Made by a program: the position numbers and the translations under genes
Shown here: piece after piece, positions 1-5,794 of the stretch
Numbering within the stretch: position 1 is the first letter of the stretch
How the letters are laid out: every line of letters starts with the position of its first letter
DNA from: Alistipes sp.
Lineage (GTDB): Bacteria; Bacteroidota; Bacteroidia; Bacteroidales; Rikenellaceae
Length of the DNA: 6,424 nt
Direction of reading: 5' to 3'
Assembly: GCA_029065825.1 (NCBI GenBank)
Contig: JAIEHQ010000001.1
Location: 1 to 6,424, forward strand
The notes under the pieces: model-generated
Told to the model about the DNA's origin: nothing
Database searches by the model: none
What the model saw: the letters and a program-made list of their open reading frames with translations, nothing else

Positions 1-496
1 GTCCCCCGTAGGGGCGGAAGAAGATCGAGTCGGGTCGGAAGATCGCCGAGACGATGTAGGTGCGAACCGAGCGGCGGCGCAGCTCGCCGAGCATGTTGAG
101 CCAGAATTCGTATTTGATGAATATCGCGATCTCGGGGCGGGCGATCTCGAGAAAGCGGCGGACGTTGCGGGGGGTGTCGATCGGCAGGTAGAAGATGTAG
201 TCGGCCTGATCGTAGTTCTTGCGGATCTCGTAACCCGAAGGGGAGAAGAAGGTAAGCAGGATCTTGTACTCGGGGCGGGTGCGGCGTATCTTCTCGATGA
301 GCGGCCGCCCCTGCTCGAATTCGCCGAGCGAGGCGGCGTGGATCCAGACGATGCGGGCCGAGGGGTCGATCGTCCGCTTCATGCGTCCGAAGAGGTCTTT
401 GCGGCCTTCGACCCACAGCTTGGCCTTCCGGTGCCGGAGCGAGGCCAGCGCGATGACTCGCGCATAGAGAGCCACTACTAAATTATATAACCACAT
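1..496 (-). CDS. waaA: Kdo transferase WaaA (KdtA), N-terminal part, cut by left window edge
   Basis: Transfers 3-deoxy-D-manno-octulosonic acid (Kdo) from CMP-Kdo to the lipid A precursor at the cytoplasmic face of the inner membrane, an early step of LPS core assembly. The first 165 residues are visible, from ATG at 496-494; the rest lies left of the window. Residues 3-20 form a hydrophobic, probably membrane-associated helix. They are followed by KLWVEGRKDLF (26-36), WIHAASLGEFEQGRP (51-65), LLTFFSPSGYE (80-90), YLPIDTP (103-109), IKYEFWLN (127-134) and a YIVSAIFR block (147-154), all typical of the N-terminal domain (GT30, GT-B fold) in Bacteroidetes. Glu59 in the ASLGE motif matches the proposed general base of the family. 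The start fits family N-termini and lies just downstream of a good promoter (529-560). The codons stay open to the edge with no frameshift. The neighbour upstream is yraN, 64 bases away. Family assignment is secure; activity is inferred. Confidence 0.95.
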   Translation of the reverse strand, partial: MWLYNLVVALYARVIALASLRHRKAKLWVEGRKDLFGRMKRTIDPSARIVWIHAASLGEFEQGRPLIEKIRRTRPEYKILLTFFSPSGYEIRKNYDQADYIFYLPIDTPRNVRRFLEIARPEIAIFIKYEFWLNMLGELRRRSVRTYIVSAIFRPDSIFFRPYGG

Positions 497-528
497 CCGT
501 TGTCGTGTTGTGCGTTCGTTTGCGGTCG

Positions 529-560
529 CAAAAGTAATATTTTTTGGCCGGACGGCCAAA
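529..560 (-). promoter_or_regulatory. Bacteroidetes-type promoter of waaA
   Basis: Read on the minus strand, TTTG at 560-557 and TACTTTTG at 536-529 match the -33 (TTTG) and -7 (TAnnTTTG) elements used by the primary sigma factor of Bacteroidetes. The 20-bp spacer is right for this class. Transcription would begin near 522, leaving a leader of roughly 25 bases before the waaA ATG at 496. The -33 box begins at the base after the yraN stop codon (563-561), so waaA can be transcribed apart from the upstream genes. The box match is seen directly; the function is inferred. Confidence 0.75.
543..560. repeat. 8-bp perfect inverted repeat in the waaA promoter spacer
   Basis: TTTGGCCG (543-550) and CGGCCAAA (553-560) are perfect reverse complements separated by 2 bases. 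On the minus strand one end of the dyad is the -33 TTTG itself, and the rest fills most of the spacer. It is not an intrinsic terminator of yraN, because on that strand the hairpin is followed by A residues rather than a U-tract. It could be an operator for a dimeric regulator, a weak RNA hairpin at the end of the yraN message, or chance. Confidence 0.6.
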
Positions 561-926
561 TTACCAGTGAAGTTCGACGGCATGTTCGATCAGCCGGAGT
601 TCGGGGGCCTCGCCGGGGCGGGTCTCGACGGCCATCAGGTCGAACTGCACCTCGCCCGCATGGGGATGGCGGTCGAGGTAGGCGCGGGCGGCGCGGATCA
701 GTGCGCGTATCTTGCGGCTGTCGAGCGCCTCTTCGGGCGAGGTAAGCCCCTCCCGGCGGCGGGTTTTGACCTCGACGACGTGCAGCGTGCCCTCCTTTTC
801 GGCCACTATGTCCAGCTCGTAACGCCCCGCCCGCCAGTTGCGGCGGAGCAGTCGGAAGCCTTGTTCGAGCAGCCATGCGGCGGCGGCCTCTTCGCCCTCG
901 CTGCCGATGCGGGTGGTGTCGTTCAT
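561..926 (-). CDS. yraN: YraN family protein (UPF0102), PD-(D/E)XK nuclease fold
   Basis: A conserved small protein of the UPF0102 family with a restriction-endonuclease-like fold; its biological role is not settled. With ATG at 926-924 it has 121 residues, the normal length. Visible family motifs are GSEGEEAAAAWL (8-19), NWR (30-32), YELDI (36-40) and VVEVKTR (50-56). Asp39, Glu52 and Lys54 form the D-x12-ExK catalytic pattern of PD-(D/E)XK nucleases, with Glu12 as the usual helix glutamate and QFD (94-96) near the end. An in-frame GTG at 974 would add 16 residues, but the conserved domain begins just after the ATG, so I prefer the ATG; neither start has a clear ribosome binding site. It lies 89 bases after the pepE stop on the same strand with no convincing promoter between, so it is probably co-transcribed with pepE. 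The TAA stop at 563-561 abuts the -33 box of waaA. Confidence 0.9.
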   Translation of the reverse strand: MNDTTRIGSEGEEAAAAWLLEQGFRLLRRNWRAGRYELDIVAEKEGTLHVVEVKTRRREGLTSPEEALDSRKIRALIRAARAYLDRHPHAGEVQFDLMAVETRPGEAPELRLIEHAVELHW

Positions 927-1015
927 GTCGGAAACGGCCGGTTCCGAAACTTCGATCCGTCTCGAAACCGGCACGATACCTATTTATTATTAAAAGAATA
1001 TTTCTCCGATCCGGT

Positions 1016-1717
1016 TCAGAGCAGGAACGACAGGTCGTCGCCGGCGTGAACCTCGTAAGGCTCGATGCCCTTCTTGAAGATGCGCATGGGCCGGTCGCCG
1101 ATCAGTTCCAGCTTGCCCTCCTCGTAGCGGAGCATGCACCCCTCGCGCAGTCCGACCACATAGCGGCGCGGGTTGGCCTGGATATACTCCATGATGCGCT
1201 GCTCGCGCGTCTCGCCGGCGTGTCCTTCGGGGTTGGCGTCCAGATAGTGGGGGTTGATCTGGAATTTTACGGCTCCGATGGCCTTGAACGACTCCGGTTC
1301 GACGATCGGCATGTCGTTGGTCGTGCAGATCGTCGGGCAGCAGACGTTGCTTCCGGCCGACCAGCCCATGTAGGGGGTGCCCGCCTTGATTTTCGTCAGG
1401 ATGGCCTTCATCAGCCCCTGCTCCTGCAGCTTGCGCGTCAGTGCGAAGGTGTTGCCTCCGCCGATGCAGATGGCCTGCGCCTCGCGGATCATGCGGCGGG
1501 GATCCTGCGCGCGGTGGACCGAGCGGACCTTGATGCCTGCTTCGGCGAACCGGGCCTGGACCTTGGCTTCGTATTCGGCATAGGAGAAGGTTACGGCGGC
1601 ATAAGGGACGAACACCACCTCGCGCACGGCTCCGAGGAACGCGTCGATGCGCGGCATCGGATACTGCAGGTAGGGTTCTCCCGCGTTGGTCGAATTGGAA
1701 ATCAACAGTAATTTCAT
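1016..1717 (-). CDS. pepE: Dipeptidase E, peptidase family S51 (alpha-aspartyl dipeptidase)
   Basis: A cytoplasmic serine peptidase which in the characterised family hydrolyses dipeptides with N-terminal aspartate. The 233-residue protein starts MKLLLISNST, the usual beginning of the family, and is full length. The nucleophile elbow GWSAGSN places Ser120. With Asp135 (TTNDMP) and His157 (INPHYLD) it gives the Ser-Asp-His triad at the numbering I recall for the Salmonella enzyme, so the alignment is almost free of gaps. The glycine-rich GGGNTF (86-91) and the VVGLREG segment near residues 197-203 are also typical. The start is ATG at 1717-1715 after an A/T-rich leader without Shine-Dalgarno, normal for Bacteroidetes. 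The gene heads the leftward unit pepE-yraN and is transcribed divergently from acpP; its likely -7 box is at 1795-1788. Nothing is missing or broken. Confidence 0.95.
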   Translation of the reverse strand: MKLLLISNSTNAGEPYLQYPMPRIDAFLGAVREVVFVPYAAVTFSYAEYEAKVQARFAEAGIKVRSVHRAQDPRRMIREAQAICIGGGNTFALTRKLQEQGLMKAILTKIKAGTPYMGWSAGSNVCCPTICTTNDMPIVEPESFKAIGAVKFQINPHYLDANPEGHAGETREQRIMEYIQANPRRYVVGLREGCMLRYEEGKLELIGDRPMRIFKKGIEPYEVHAGDDLSFLL

Positions 1718-1787
1718 AATATGTTGGTTTTAAAATAATTGCTTGCAATGACCCGGCGGCCGGATTCAAATTCTTTGGTTGTAATGT

Positions 1788-1795
1788 CAAAAGTA
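1788..1795 (-). promoter_or_regulatory. Probable -7 box of the pepE promoter
   Basis: The minus strand reads TACTTTTG, identical to the -7 box of waaA and a perfect TAnnTTTG match. It lies 70 bases upstream of the pepE ATG in an A/T-rich gap. No TTTG lies at the expected 19-21 bases upstream (the minus strand around 1815-1820 reads CGCACA), so the -33 element is weak or absent. It is paired back-to-back with the acpP box at 1809-1816. Confidence 0.55.
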
Positions 1796-1808
1796 ATAAA
1801 AAAATTGT

Positions 1809-1816
1809 TACTTTTG
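1809..1816 (+). promoter_or_regulatory. Probable -7 box of the acpP-fabF-rnc-radC promoter
   Basis: TACTTTTG is a perfect TAnnTTTG match, 66 bases upstream of the acpP ATG. Transcription would start near 1823, giving a leader of about 60 bases that is very A/T-rich, as is common for highly expressed Bacteroidetes genes. A TTTG occurs at 1774-1777, but a 31-bp spacer is too long, so the -33 element is not identified. This is the only plausible promoter I see for the plus-strand unit up to radC. Confidence 0.6.
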
Positions 1817-1882
1817 TGCGATTGTTTGAAAGAAAGAATTACTGATTTTTATAATTGATTGTTTCACTAAAAACTTAAAGTT

Positions 1883-2119
1883 ATGTCAGAAGTACAGGCA
1901 AAAGTTGTCGAGATCATCGTTGACAAATTGGGCGTTAAAGAGTCGGAGGTTACGCCGGAAGCGAGCTTCACCAACCACCTCGGAGCCGATTCGCTCGACA
2001 CCGTTGAGCTGATCATGGAGTTCGAGAAGGCTTTCGACATCCAGATTCCTGACGAGGATGCGGAGAAGATCGCAACCGTTGGCGATGCCATCTCCTACAT
2101 CGAATCTCACAAGAAATAA
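1883..2119 (+). CDS. acpP: Acyl carrier protein
   Basis: The small acidic carrier of growing acyl chains in type II fatty acid synthesis, also the acyl donor for lipid A and phospholipid synthesis; cytoplasmic. At 78 residues it is the standard length. The motif GADSLDTVELIMEFE (34-48) contains Ser37, the attachment site for 4'-phosphopantetheine, flanked by the invariant Asp36 and Leu38. Helix I (KVVEIIVDKLGV) and the acidic IPDEDAEKI helix III region (about 55-63) are standard. The start ATG follows an A-rich stretch without a strong Shine-Dalgarno. It lies 41 bases upstream of fabF, its direct partner enzyme, and heads the rightward unit behind the promoter at 1809-1816. Its codon use is more A/T-tolerant than the downstream genes, as often seen in strongly expressed genes. 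Confidence 0.98.
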   Translation: MSEVQAKVVEIIVDKLGVKESEVTPEASFTNHLGADSLDTVELIMEFEKAFDIQIPDEDAEKIATVGDAISYIESHKK

Positions 2120-2160
2120 TTCGCGATTTTTTCCGGACTGTAATCTTAAAATTGAAATCT

Positions 2161-3408
2161 ATGACAGAGAGACGAGTAGTCGTGACGGGTATCGGTACGA
2201 TCAACCCCATCGGCAATAATGTTGAGGAGTTCTTTTCCAATCTCGAAAAGGGAGTCAGCGGTGCTGCGCCGATTACTCATTTCGATGCCGAGAAATTTAA
2301 GACGAAGTTCGCTTGCGAAGTAAAGAATTACGACTGGACCCAGCATTTCGATCGCAAGGAGGTGCGTAAGTACGACCTCTTCACGCAGTATGCTCTGATC
2401 GCGGCCACGCAGGCTGTCGAGGATTCGGGACTCGATCTCGAAAAGGAGGATCTGGAGCAGATCGGCGTGATCTGGAGTTCGGGTATCGGAGGACTTAAAT
2501 CGTTCTTCGACGAGTGTTTGGGCTATGCCGCAGGAGACGGTACTCCTCGGTTTAGCCCATTCTTTATTCCGCGTATGATCGCCGACATCGCAGCCGGTTT
2601 CATCTCCATGAAATACGGTTTCATGGGTCCCAACTACTGTACGGTGTCGGCCTGCGCTTCGTCGAACCACGGCCTGATCGACTCGTTCAACGCCATCCGT
2701 TACGGCGCGGCCGACGTGATGGTCGCCGGCGGCTCGGAGGCTGCCGTCAATGAGCCCAGCGTGGGCGGTTTCAACTCGATGCAGGCGCTTTCGACCCGCA
2801 ACGACGATCCGCAGCACGCTTCGCGCCCGTTCGACGTGGACCGCGACGGCTTCGTGATCGGCGAGGGTGCCGGCGCGCTCATTCTGGAGGAGTACGAGCA
2901 CGCGAAGGCGCGCGGAGCCAAGATCTATTGCGAAATGGTCGGCGGCGGCCGTTCCGCCGATGCCTACCACTTTACCTCGCCCCATCCCGAAGGAAAGGGT
3001 GCGATCAAGTCGATGCGCGACGCGATCCGCAATGCGGGCATCGAGGCCGGGGATATCGACTACGTGAACGTTCACGGCACTTCGACCCCTGCGGGCGACC
3101 TGCCCGAGCTGAAGGCCGTGCACGAGGTGCTGGGCGATCACGTATATGACGTGAACATCTCCTCGACCAAATCCATGACCGGCCACCTGCTGGGTGCCGC
3201 CGGAGCCGTCGAGGCGCTGGCCTGCATCTTCGCGATCACGCACGGCGTGATTCCTCCGACGATCAACAACGAGAACCTCGATCCGGCGATCGATCCGAAA
3301 CTCAACCTGACGCTCAACCGGGCGCAGCGCCGCGACGTGAAGTGCGCGATGAGCAACACGTTCGGATTCGGCGGTCATAACTCGACGGTTATTTTCCGTA
3401 AAATCTAA
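2161..3408 (+). CDS. fabF: Beta-ketoacyl-ACP synthase II (FabF)
   Basis: Condenses malonyl-ACP with acyl-ACP to elongate the fatty acid chain by two carbons; a cytoplasmic thiolase-fold homodimer. The 415-residue protein is full length. The Cys-His-His active site is complete: Cys165 in TVSACASSNH, His305 in VNVHGTSTPAGD and His342 in STKSMTGHLLGAAG, with Lys337 in the same segment. The C-terminal SNTFGFGGHN (398-407) is the mobile loop that gates substrate entry. I chose ATG at 2161 because MTERRVVVTGIG matches family N-termini. An in-frame TTG at 2152 would add only Met-Lys-Ser and seems less likely. It follows acpP by 41 bases with no promoter or terminator recognised between, and precedes rnc by 15 bases. 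Codon choice shifts within the gene: the first third is A/T-richer than the rest. There are no frame breaks. Confidence 0.98.
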   Translation: MTERRVVVTGIGTINPIGNNVEEFFSNLEKGVSGAAPITHFDAEKFKTKFACEVKNYDWTQHFDRKEVRKYDLFTQYALIAATQAVEDSGLDLEKEDLEQIGVIWSSGIGGLKSFFDECLGYAAGDGTPRFSPFFIPRMIADIAAGFISMKYGFMGPNYCTVSACASSNHGLIDSFNAIRYGAADVMVAGGSEAAVNEPSVGGFNSMQALSTRNDDPQHASRPFDVDRDGFVIGEGAGALILEEYEHAKARGAKIYCEMVGGGRSADAYHFTSPHPEGKGAIKSMRDAIRNAGIEAGDIDYVNVHGTSTPAGDLPELKAVHEVLGDHVYDVNISSTKSMTGHLLGAAGAVEALACIFAITHGVIPPTINNENLDPAIDPKLNLTLNRAQRRDVKCAMSNTFGFGGHNSTVIFRKI

Positions 3409-3423
3409 ACGGTCTTCTGCGTC

Positions 3424-4218
3424 GTGTTCGATTTCCTATTGCGTACCGTAAGGAGAAACTGCGGACAGGACCGGGAGTATTTCCGTATTATCGACGATCT
3501 GTTCGGATTCGTTCCGCACAACATCGAACTCTACAAGCTGGCTTTGATTCACAAGTCAGCTTCTTTGGTTTTGTCCGACGGGCGGCACATCAATAACGAA
3601 CGGCTCGAATTTCTGGGCGATGCCGTTATCGAGGCCGTCACGTCGGATTATCTTTACATCGAATTTCCCGACGAGCAGGAGGGATTCCTGACGCAGCTGC
3701 GTTCGAAGATCGTGTCGCGCCAGTCGCTCAACGCCATCGCCCGCACGATCGGACTGGACCGTTACGTGATCTCCAATTCGACGGGCGGAGCCAATCTGAA
3801 GCACATCTACGGCGATGCGTTCGAGGCGATGATCGGGGCGATCTACCTCGATCAGGGCTATGAGTTCGTCAATCGGCTGCTTATCAACAGAATCTACTAT
3901 CGCCATCTGAATATCGACACCCTGACCGGCGAGGAGACCGATTTCAAGAGCCGGCTGATCGAGTGGTGCCAGAAGACCCACCGCACGATCGTCTTCGAGA
4001 CGGTGCACGGGGCGGGATACTCCTCGGCCCATCCGGTCTTCGAGGCCACGGTCGTCATCGACGGCATGAGCGTCGGACGTGGTGTCGGCGAGTCGAAGAA
4101 GGAGGCCGAACAGCGTGCGGCCGGCTCCGTGTCGGGTGCGATGAGCGACGAGGCGTGCGGCGATCTGCTCGACAGGATGGACCGTCTCTATCGTCCCCAA
4201 CAGCGCGGCGTGTCATGA
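3424..4218 (+). CDS. rnc: Ribonuclease III
   Basis: Cleaves double-stranded RNA, processing rRNA precursors and structured mRNAs; a cytoplasmic Mg-dependent homodimer. The 264-residue protein has two domains. The nuclease domain (about 20-165) carries the signature INNERLEFLGDAVIE (57-70) with acidic residues Glu59, Glu62 and Asp66, and a second acidic pair Asp131 and Glu134 in YGDAFEAMIGAIYLD. The double-stranded RNA-binding domain (about 173-240) shows DFKSRLIEWCQ, HPVFEATVVIDG and GESKKEAEQRAA. A tail of about 25 residues, rich in Asp and Arg, follows. The start is a GTG 15 bases after the fabF stop; no ATG lies nearby in frame ahead of the domain, and MFDFLLRTVRR resembles related Bacteroidetes proteins. 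The stop codon overlaps the radC start in ATGA, implying translational coupling. The fabF-rnc neighbourhood is widespread in Bacteroidetes. Confidence 0.96.
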   Translation: MFDFLLRTVRRNCGQDREYFRIIDDLFGFVPHNIELYKLALIHKSASLVLSDGRHINNERLEFLGDAVIEAVTSDYLYIEFPDEQEGFLTQLRSKIVSRQSLNAIARTIGLDRYVISNSTGGANLKHIYGDAFEAMIGAIYLDQGYEFVNRLLINRIYYRHLNIDTLTGEETDFKSRLIEWCQKTHRTIVFETVHGAGYSSAHPVFEATVVIDGMSVGRGVGESKKEAEQRAAGSVSGAMSDEACGDLLDRMDRLYRPQQRGVS

Positions 4219-4859
4219 GCGAGGCGGCCGATCGTCTGGCGGCGCGCGGCGCGGAAGCGCTCAGCGACGGGGAGCTGCTGGGGCTGGTGCTCGACGACGG
4301 CGAGCGTCCCGAACTGGCGGCGGCTCTGCTGGAGAGCTTCGGAGGATCCCTGGCCGAGCTGGGGCGGGTCGATCTGGCGCGTCTGCGCATGGCCGGCGGC
4401 ATGGGGCTGAAGCGCGCCGTGCGCCTGCGTGCGGCGGTGGAGCTGGGCCGTCGCGTGCTGGAGGGGGAGGCGGGAGCCACCAAGACGATCCGCTCGAGCG
4501 ACGACGTGGCGGGCATGTTCCGTCCCCGGATGGAGTCGATGACTTACGAGGAGTGCTGGTGTCTGTTTCTGACCTCCTCGAACCGGATCATCGAGCGGCA
4601 GCGCGTCAGTCAGGGCGGCGTGCAGGGGACGGTGGTCGATCATCGGCTCATCGTCAAGCGTGCGCTGGAACTGCTGGCCACGCAGATCGTTCTGGTCCAC
4701 AACCACCCTTCGGGTACGGCCGAACCCAGCGCTCCGGACAGGACGCTGACCGACAAGATAGCCCGGGCGGCCGCTTTGTTCGACATTCGGCTGCTCGACC
4801 ACCTGATCATCGCCCGCTCGGGCGACTTCAGTTTCCGTCGGGCCGGCCTGCTCGGCTGA
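4215..4859 (+). CDS. radC: RadC family protein (JAMM/MPN domain)
   Basis: A RadC family (UPF0758) protein. Despite the name, a role in DNA repair is doubtful in the literature and the biochemical function is unknown. At 214 residues it is slightly short. An N-terminal helix-hairpin-helix-like part (EALSDGELLGLVL at 14-26, GGMGLKRAVRLRAAVELGRR at 61-80) precedes the JAMM domain. The zinc motif is complete: VHNHPSG (161-167, His162 and His164), PS (171-172) and Asp175, with Glu112 or Glu113 in YEECWCLFL as the upstream glutamate. LLDHLIIA (193-200) and SFRRAGLL are typical ends. The start is ATG at 4215, inside the rnc stop (ATGA). The frame is open further upstream, but that part overlaps rnc codons and has no RadC similarity. 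The usual leading segment with an RPREKL-like motif is missing or replaced by SEAADRLAARG. Co-transcribed and translationally coupled with rnc. Confidence 0.93.
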   Translation: MSEAADRLAARGAEALSDGELLGLVLDDGERPELAAALLESFGGSLAELGRVDLARLRMAGGMGLKRAVRLRAAVELGRRVLEGEAGATKTIRSSDDVAGMFRPRMESMTYEECWCLFLTSSNRIIERQRVSQGGVQGTVVDHRLIVKRALELLATQIVLVHNHPSGTAEPSAPDRTLTDKIARAAALFDIRLLDHLIIARSGDFSFRRAGLLG

Positions 4860-4892
4860 GCCGGACGCGGCGGGCGCAACAGGCCGTTTCAG

Positions 4893-4920
4893 GCCGGTGC
4901 GGCGCGGAACGCATGCCGGC
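4893..4920 (+). other. GC-rich hairpin in the radC to EEP-like gene gap
   Basis: GCCGG (4893-4897) pairs with CCGGC (4916-4920), and TGCG (4898-4901) pairs with CGCA (4910-4913), leaving a 2-base bulge and an 8-base loop. It lies 34 bases after the radC stop. A T-run (CTCTTTTTTATTT, 4945-4957) lies some 25 bases further on, too far for a classical intrinsic terminator. It may partly terminate or stabilise the upstream message, or be a by-product of high GC. The rest of this 109-base gap holds no clear promoter: a TTTG at 4928-4931 is followed by only a poor -7 match. Confidence 0.35.
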
Positions 4921-4968
4921 GGAAAGCTTTGACGGGACAAAATCTCTTTTTTATTTCGATAACGTGCG

Positions 4969-5793
4969 ATGAGAGCCTACCATCTACTTTCGGCGCTGCT
5001 TCTGCTGCTCTTCGGCAGCGGGGCGATCCGTGCTCAGGAGCGCATGGGATTCGCCTACTATGACCTCGATCGTCTCTACGACACGATTCCCTCGCTTTTT
5101 TACGACGACGCGGATCATACCCCGCAGGGACGTCTGCGTTGGAACGGGGAGCGCTATCGGGCGAAGATCGACCGGGTGGCGGAGACGATCGACGGCATGG
5201 CGATGCCGCTGGTGGGGCTTTACGGCGTGGAGACCGAGGCCGTCGTGCGGGACCTGGCGGGCGCCTCCCGCCGTTCGTACTGCTACGTGCACCGCACGCT
5301 CAATTCACTGGACGGGATGGACTTCGCGCTGCTCTATTTCGGCGACCGCTTTTTTCCGGAGCGGGTCGAGTCCGGGCGGGGGTATCTTTGTGTCGAGGGA
5401 CTCTTCGACGGCCGGCCGCTGGCCGTGCTGCTCGTGCGCGGGGAGCGGTTCCTGGCGGAGCTGGTCGGCGAGGTGCGCCAACGGTGTCCCGGGGTGCGGA
5501 TCCTCTGTGCGGGCAAGCTCTCGGCGGCAGCCGCCGAGACTGCCGGACTCGAGGATCTGCTGGCTCCCGTCGAGCGGCGGGGACGGGGCAACAGCTACTT
5601 CCGGGGCGGCTGGCGGCTGCACGACCGGATTCTTGCCGACGATTCGCTGCGGGCCGTCCGGGCCGATGTGCACCTGCGGCGCGAGTGGCTCGACGAGCGC
5701 AGCGGAACACCCCGGCCGACCTATCGCGGGAGTCGCTACGTCGGAGGTGCGGGACGTTATTTTCCCCTGTTTTCCTATATTGAGCGGCGTTAA
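4969..5793 (+). CDS. Secreted endonuclease/exonuclease/phosphatase-fold protein, apparently catalytically inactive
   Basis: The 274-residue protein begins with a signal peptide (MRAYHLL, then a hydrophobic run to about residue 20, likely cleaved before Gln23 in RAQE), so it is probably periplasmic. The mature part follows the secreted Bacteroidetes EEP family: YYDLDRLYDT (30-39), TPQGRLRWNGERYRAKI (51-67), PLVGLYGVETEAVVRDL (80-96), DGMDFALLY (115-123), RGNSYFRGGW (206-215) with HDRIL (218-222), and RPTYRGSRYVGG (249-260). The catalytic positions are changed. The Asn of YNVEN is Asp32, the metal-binding Glu of GLCEVEN is Gly86, GDFND aligns with GKLSA (182-186), and SDHLPV aligns with GRYFPL (262-267). 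The frame is intact and shorter than the roughly 300-360 residues I recall for active relatives. The start ATG follows a 109-base gap after radC; no clear promoter was found, so read-through from the upstream unit is possible. The fold assignment rests on motif recall, and the function is unknown. Confidence 0.75.
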   Translation: MRAYHLLSALLLLLFGSGAIRAQERMGFAYYDLDRLYDTIPSLFYDDADHTPQGRLRWNGERYRAKIDRVAETIDGMAMPLVGLYGVETEAVVRDLAGASRRSYCYVHRTLNSLDGMDFALLYFGDRFFPERVESGRGYLCVEGLFDGRPLAVLLVRGERFLAELVGEVRQRCPGVRILCAGKLSAAAAETAGLEDLLAPVERRGRGNSYFRGGWRLHDRILADDSLRAVRADVHLRREWLDERSGTPRPTYRGSRYVGGAGRYFPLFSYIERR

Positions 5794-5794
5794 A

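Larger units (their letters stand above)
1788..1816. repeat. 9-bp inverted repeat joining divergent pepE and acpP -7 boxes
   Basis: CAAAAGTAA (1788-1796) and TTACTTTTG (1808-1816) are perfect reverse complements with an 11-bp, nearly all A/T spacer. Each arm contains a TAnnTTTG box pointing outward. The simplest reading is two back-to-back promoters whose polymerase footprints overlap, so that each blocks the -33 region of the other. A dimeric operator at the same place is possible but unsupported. Confidence 0.7.

Noticed and set aside
875..1711. Open frame of 278 codons on the plus strand opposite pepE
   Set aside because: pepE on the minus strand has a complete catalytic triad and full family match; the plus-strand frame has no recognisable motif and overlaps it entirely.
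1820..1864. Direct repeat GATTGTTT in the acpP leader (1820-1827 and 1857-1864)
   Set aside because: Only 8 bases in a very A/T-rich leader, easily due to chance; no further copies or symmetry were seen.
2120..2160. Possible terminator between acpP and fabF because of a T-run at 2126-2132
   Set aside because: No stable hairpin precedes the T-run, and co-transcription of acpP and fabF is the common arrangement.
2146..3378. Long open frame (410 codons) on the minus strand opposite fabF
   Set aside because: It mirrors fabF exactly, has a low-complexity Arg/Val/Asp-rich translation without known motifs, and is explained by the codon bias of the GC-rich gene on the other strand.
4188..4940. Open frame of 250 codons on the minus strand opposite radC
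   Set aside because: It is a shadow of radC codon bias: the translation is rich in Arg, Gln and Pro, with no domain, start signal or promoter.
5383..5390. Perfect TATCTTTG (-7-like) inside the EEP-like gene
   Set aside because: No TTTG lies 19-21 bases upstream (the site reads GAGC), it sits within codons for Gly-Tyr-Leu-Cys in GC-rich DNA, and no gene starts shortly after it.
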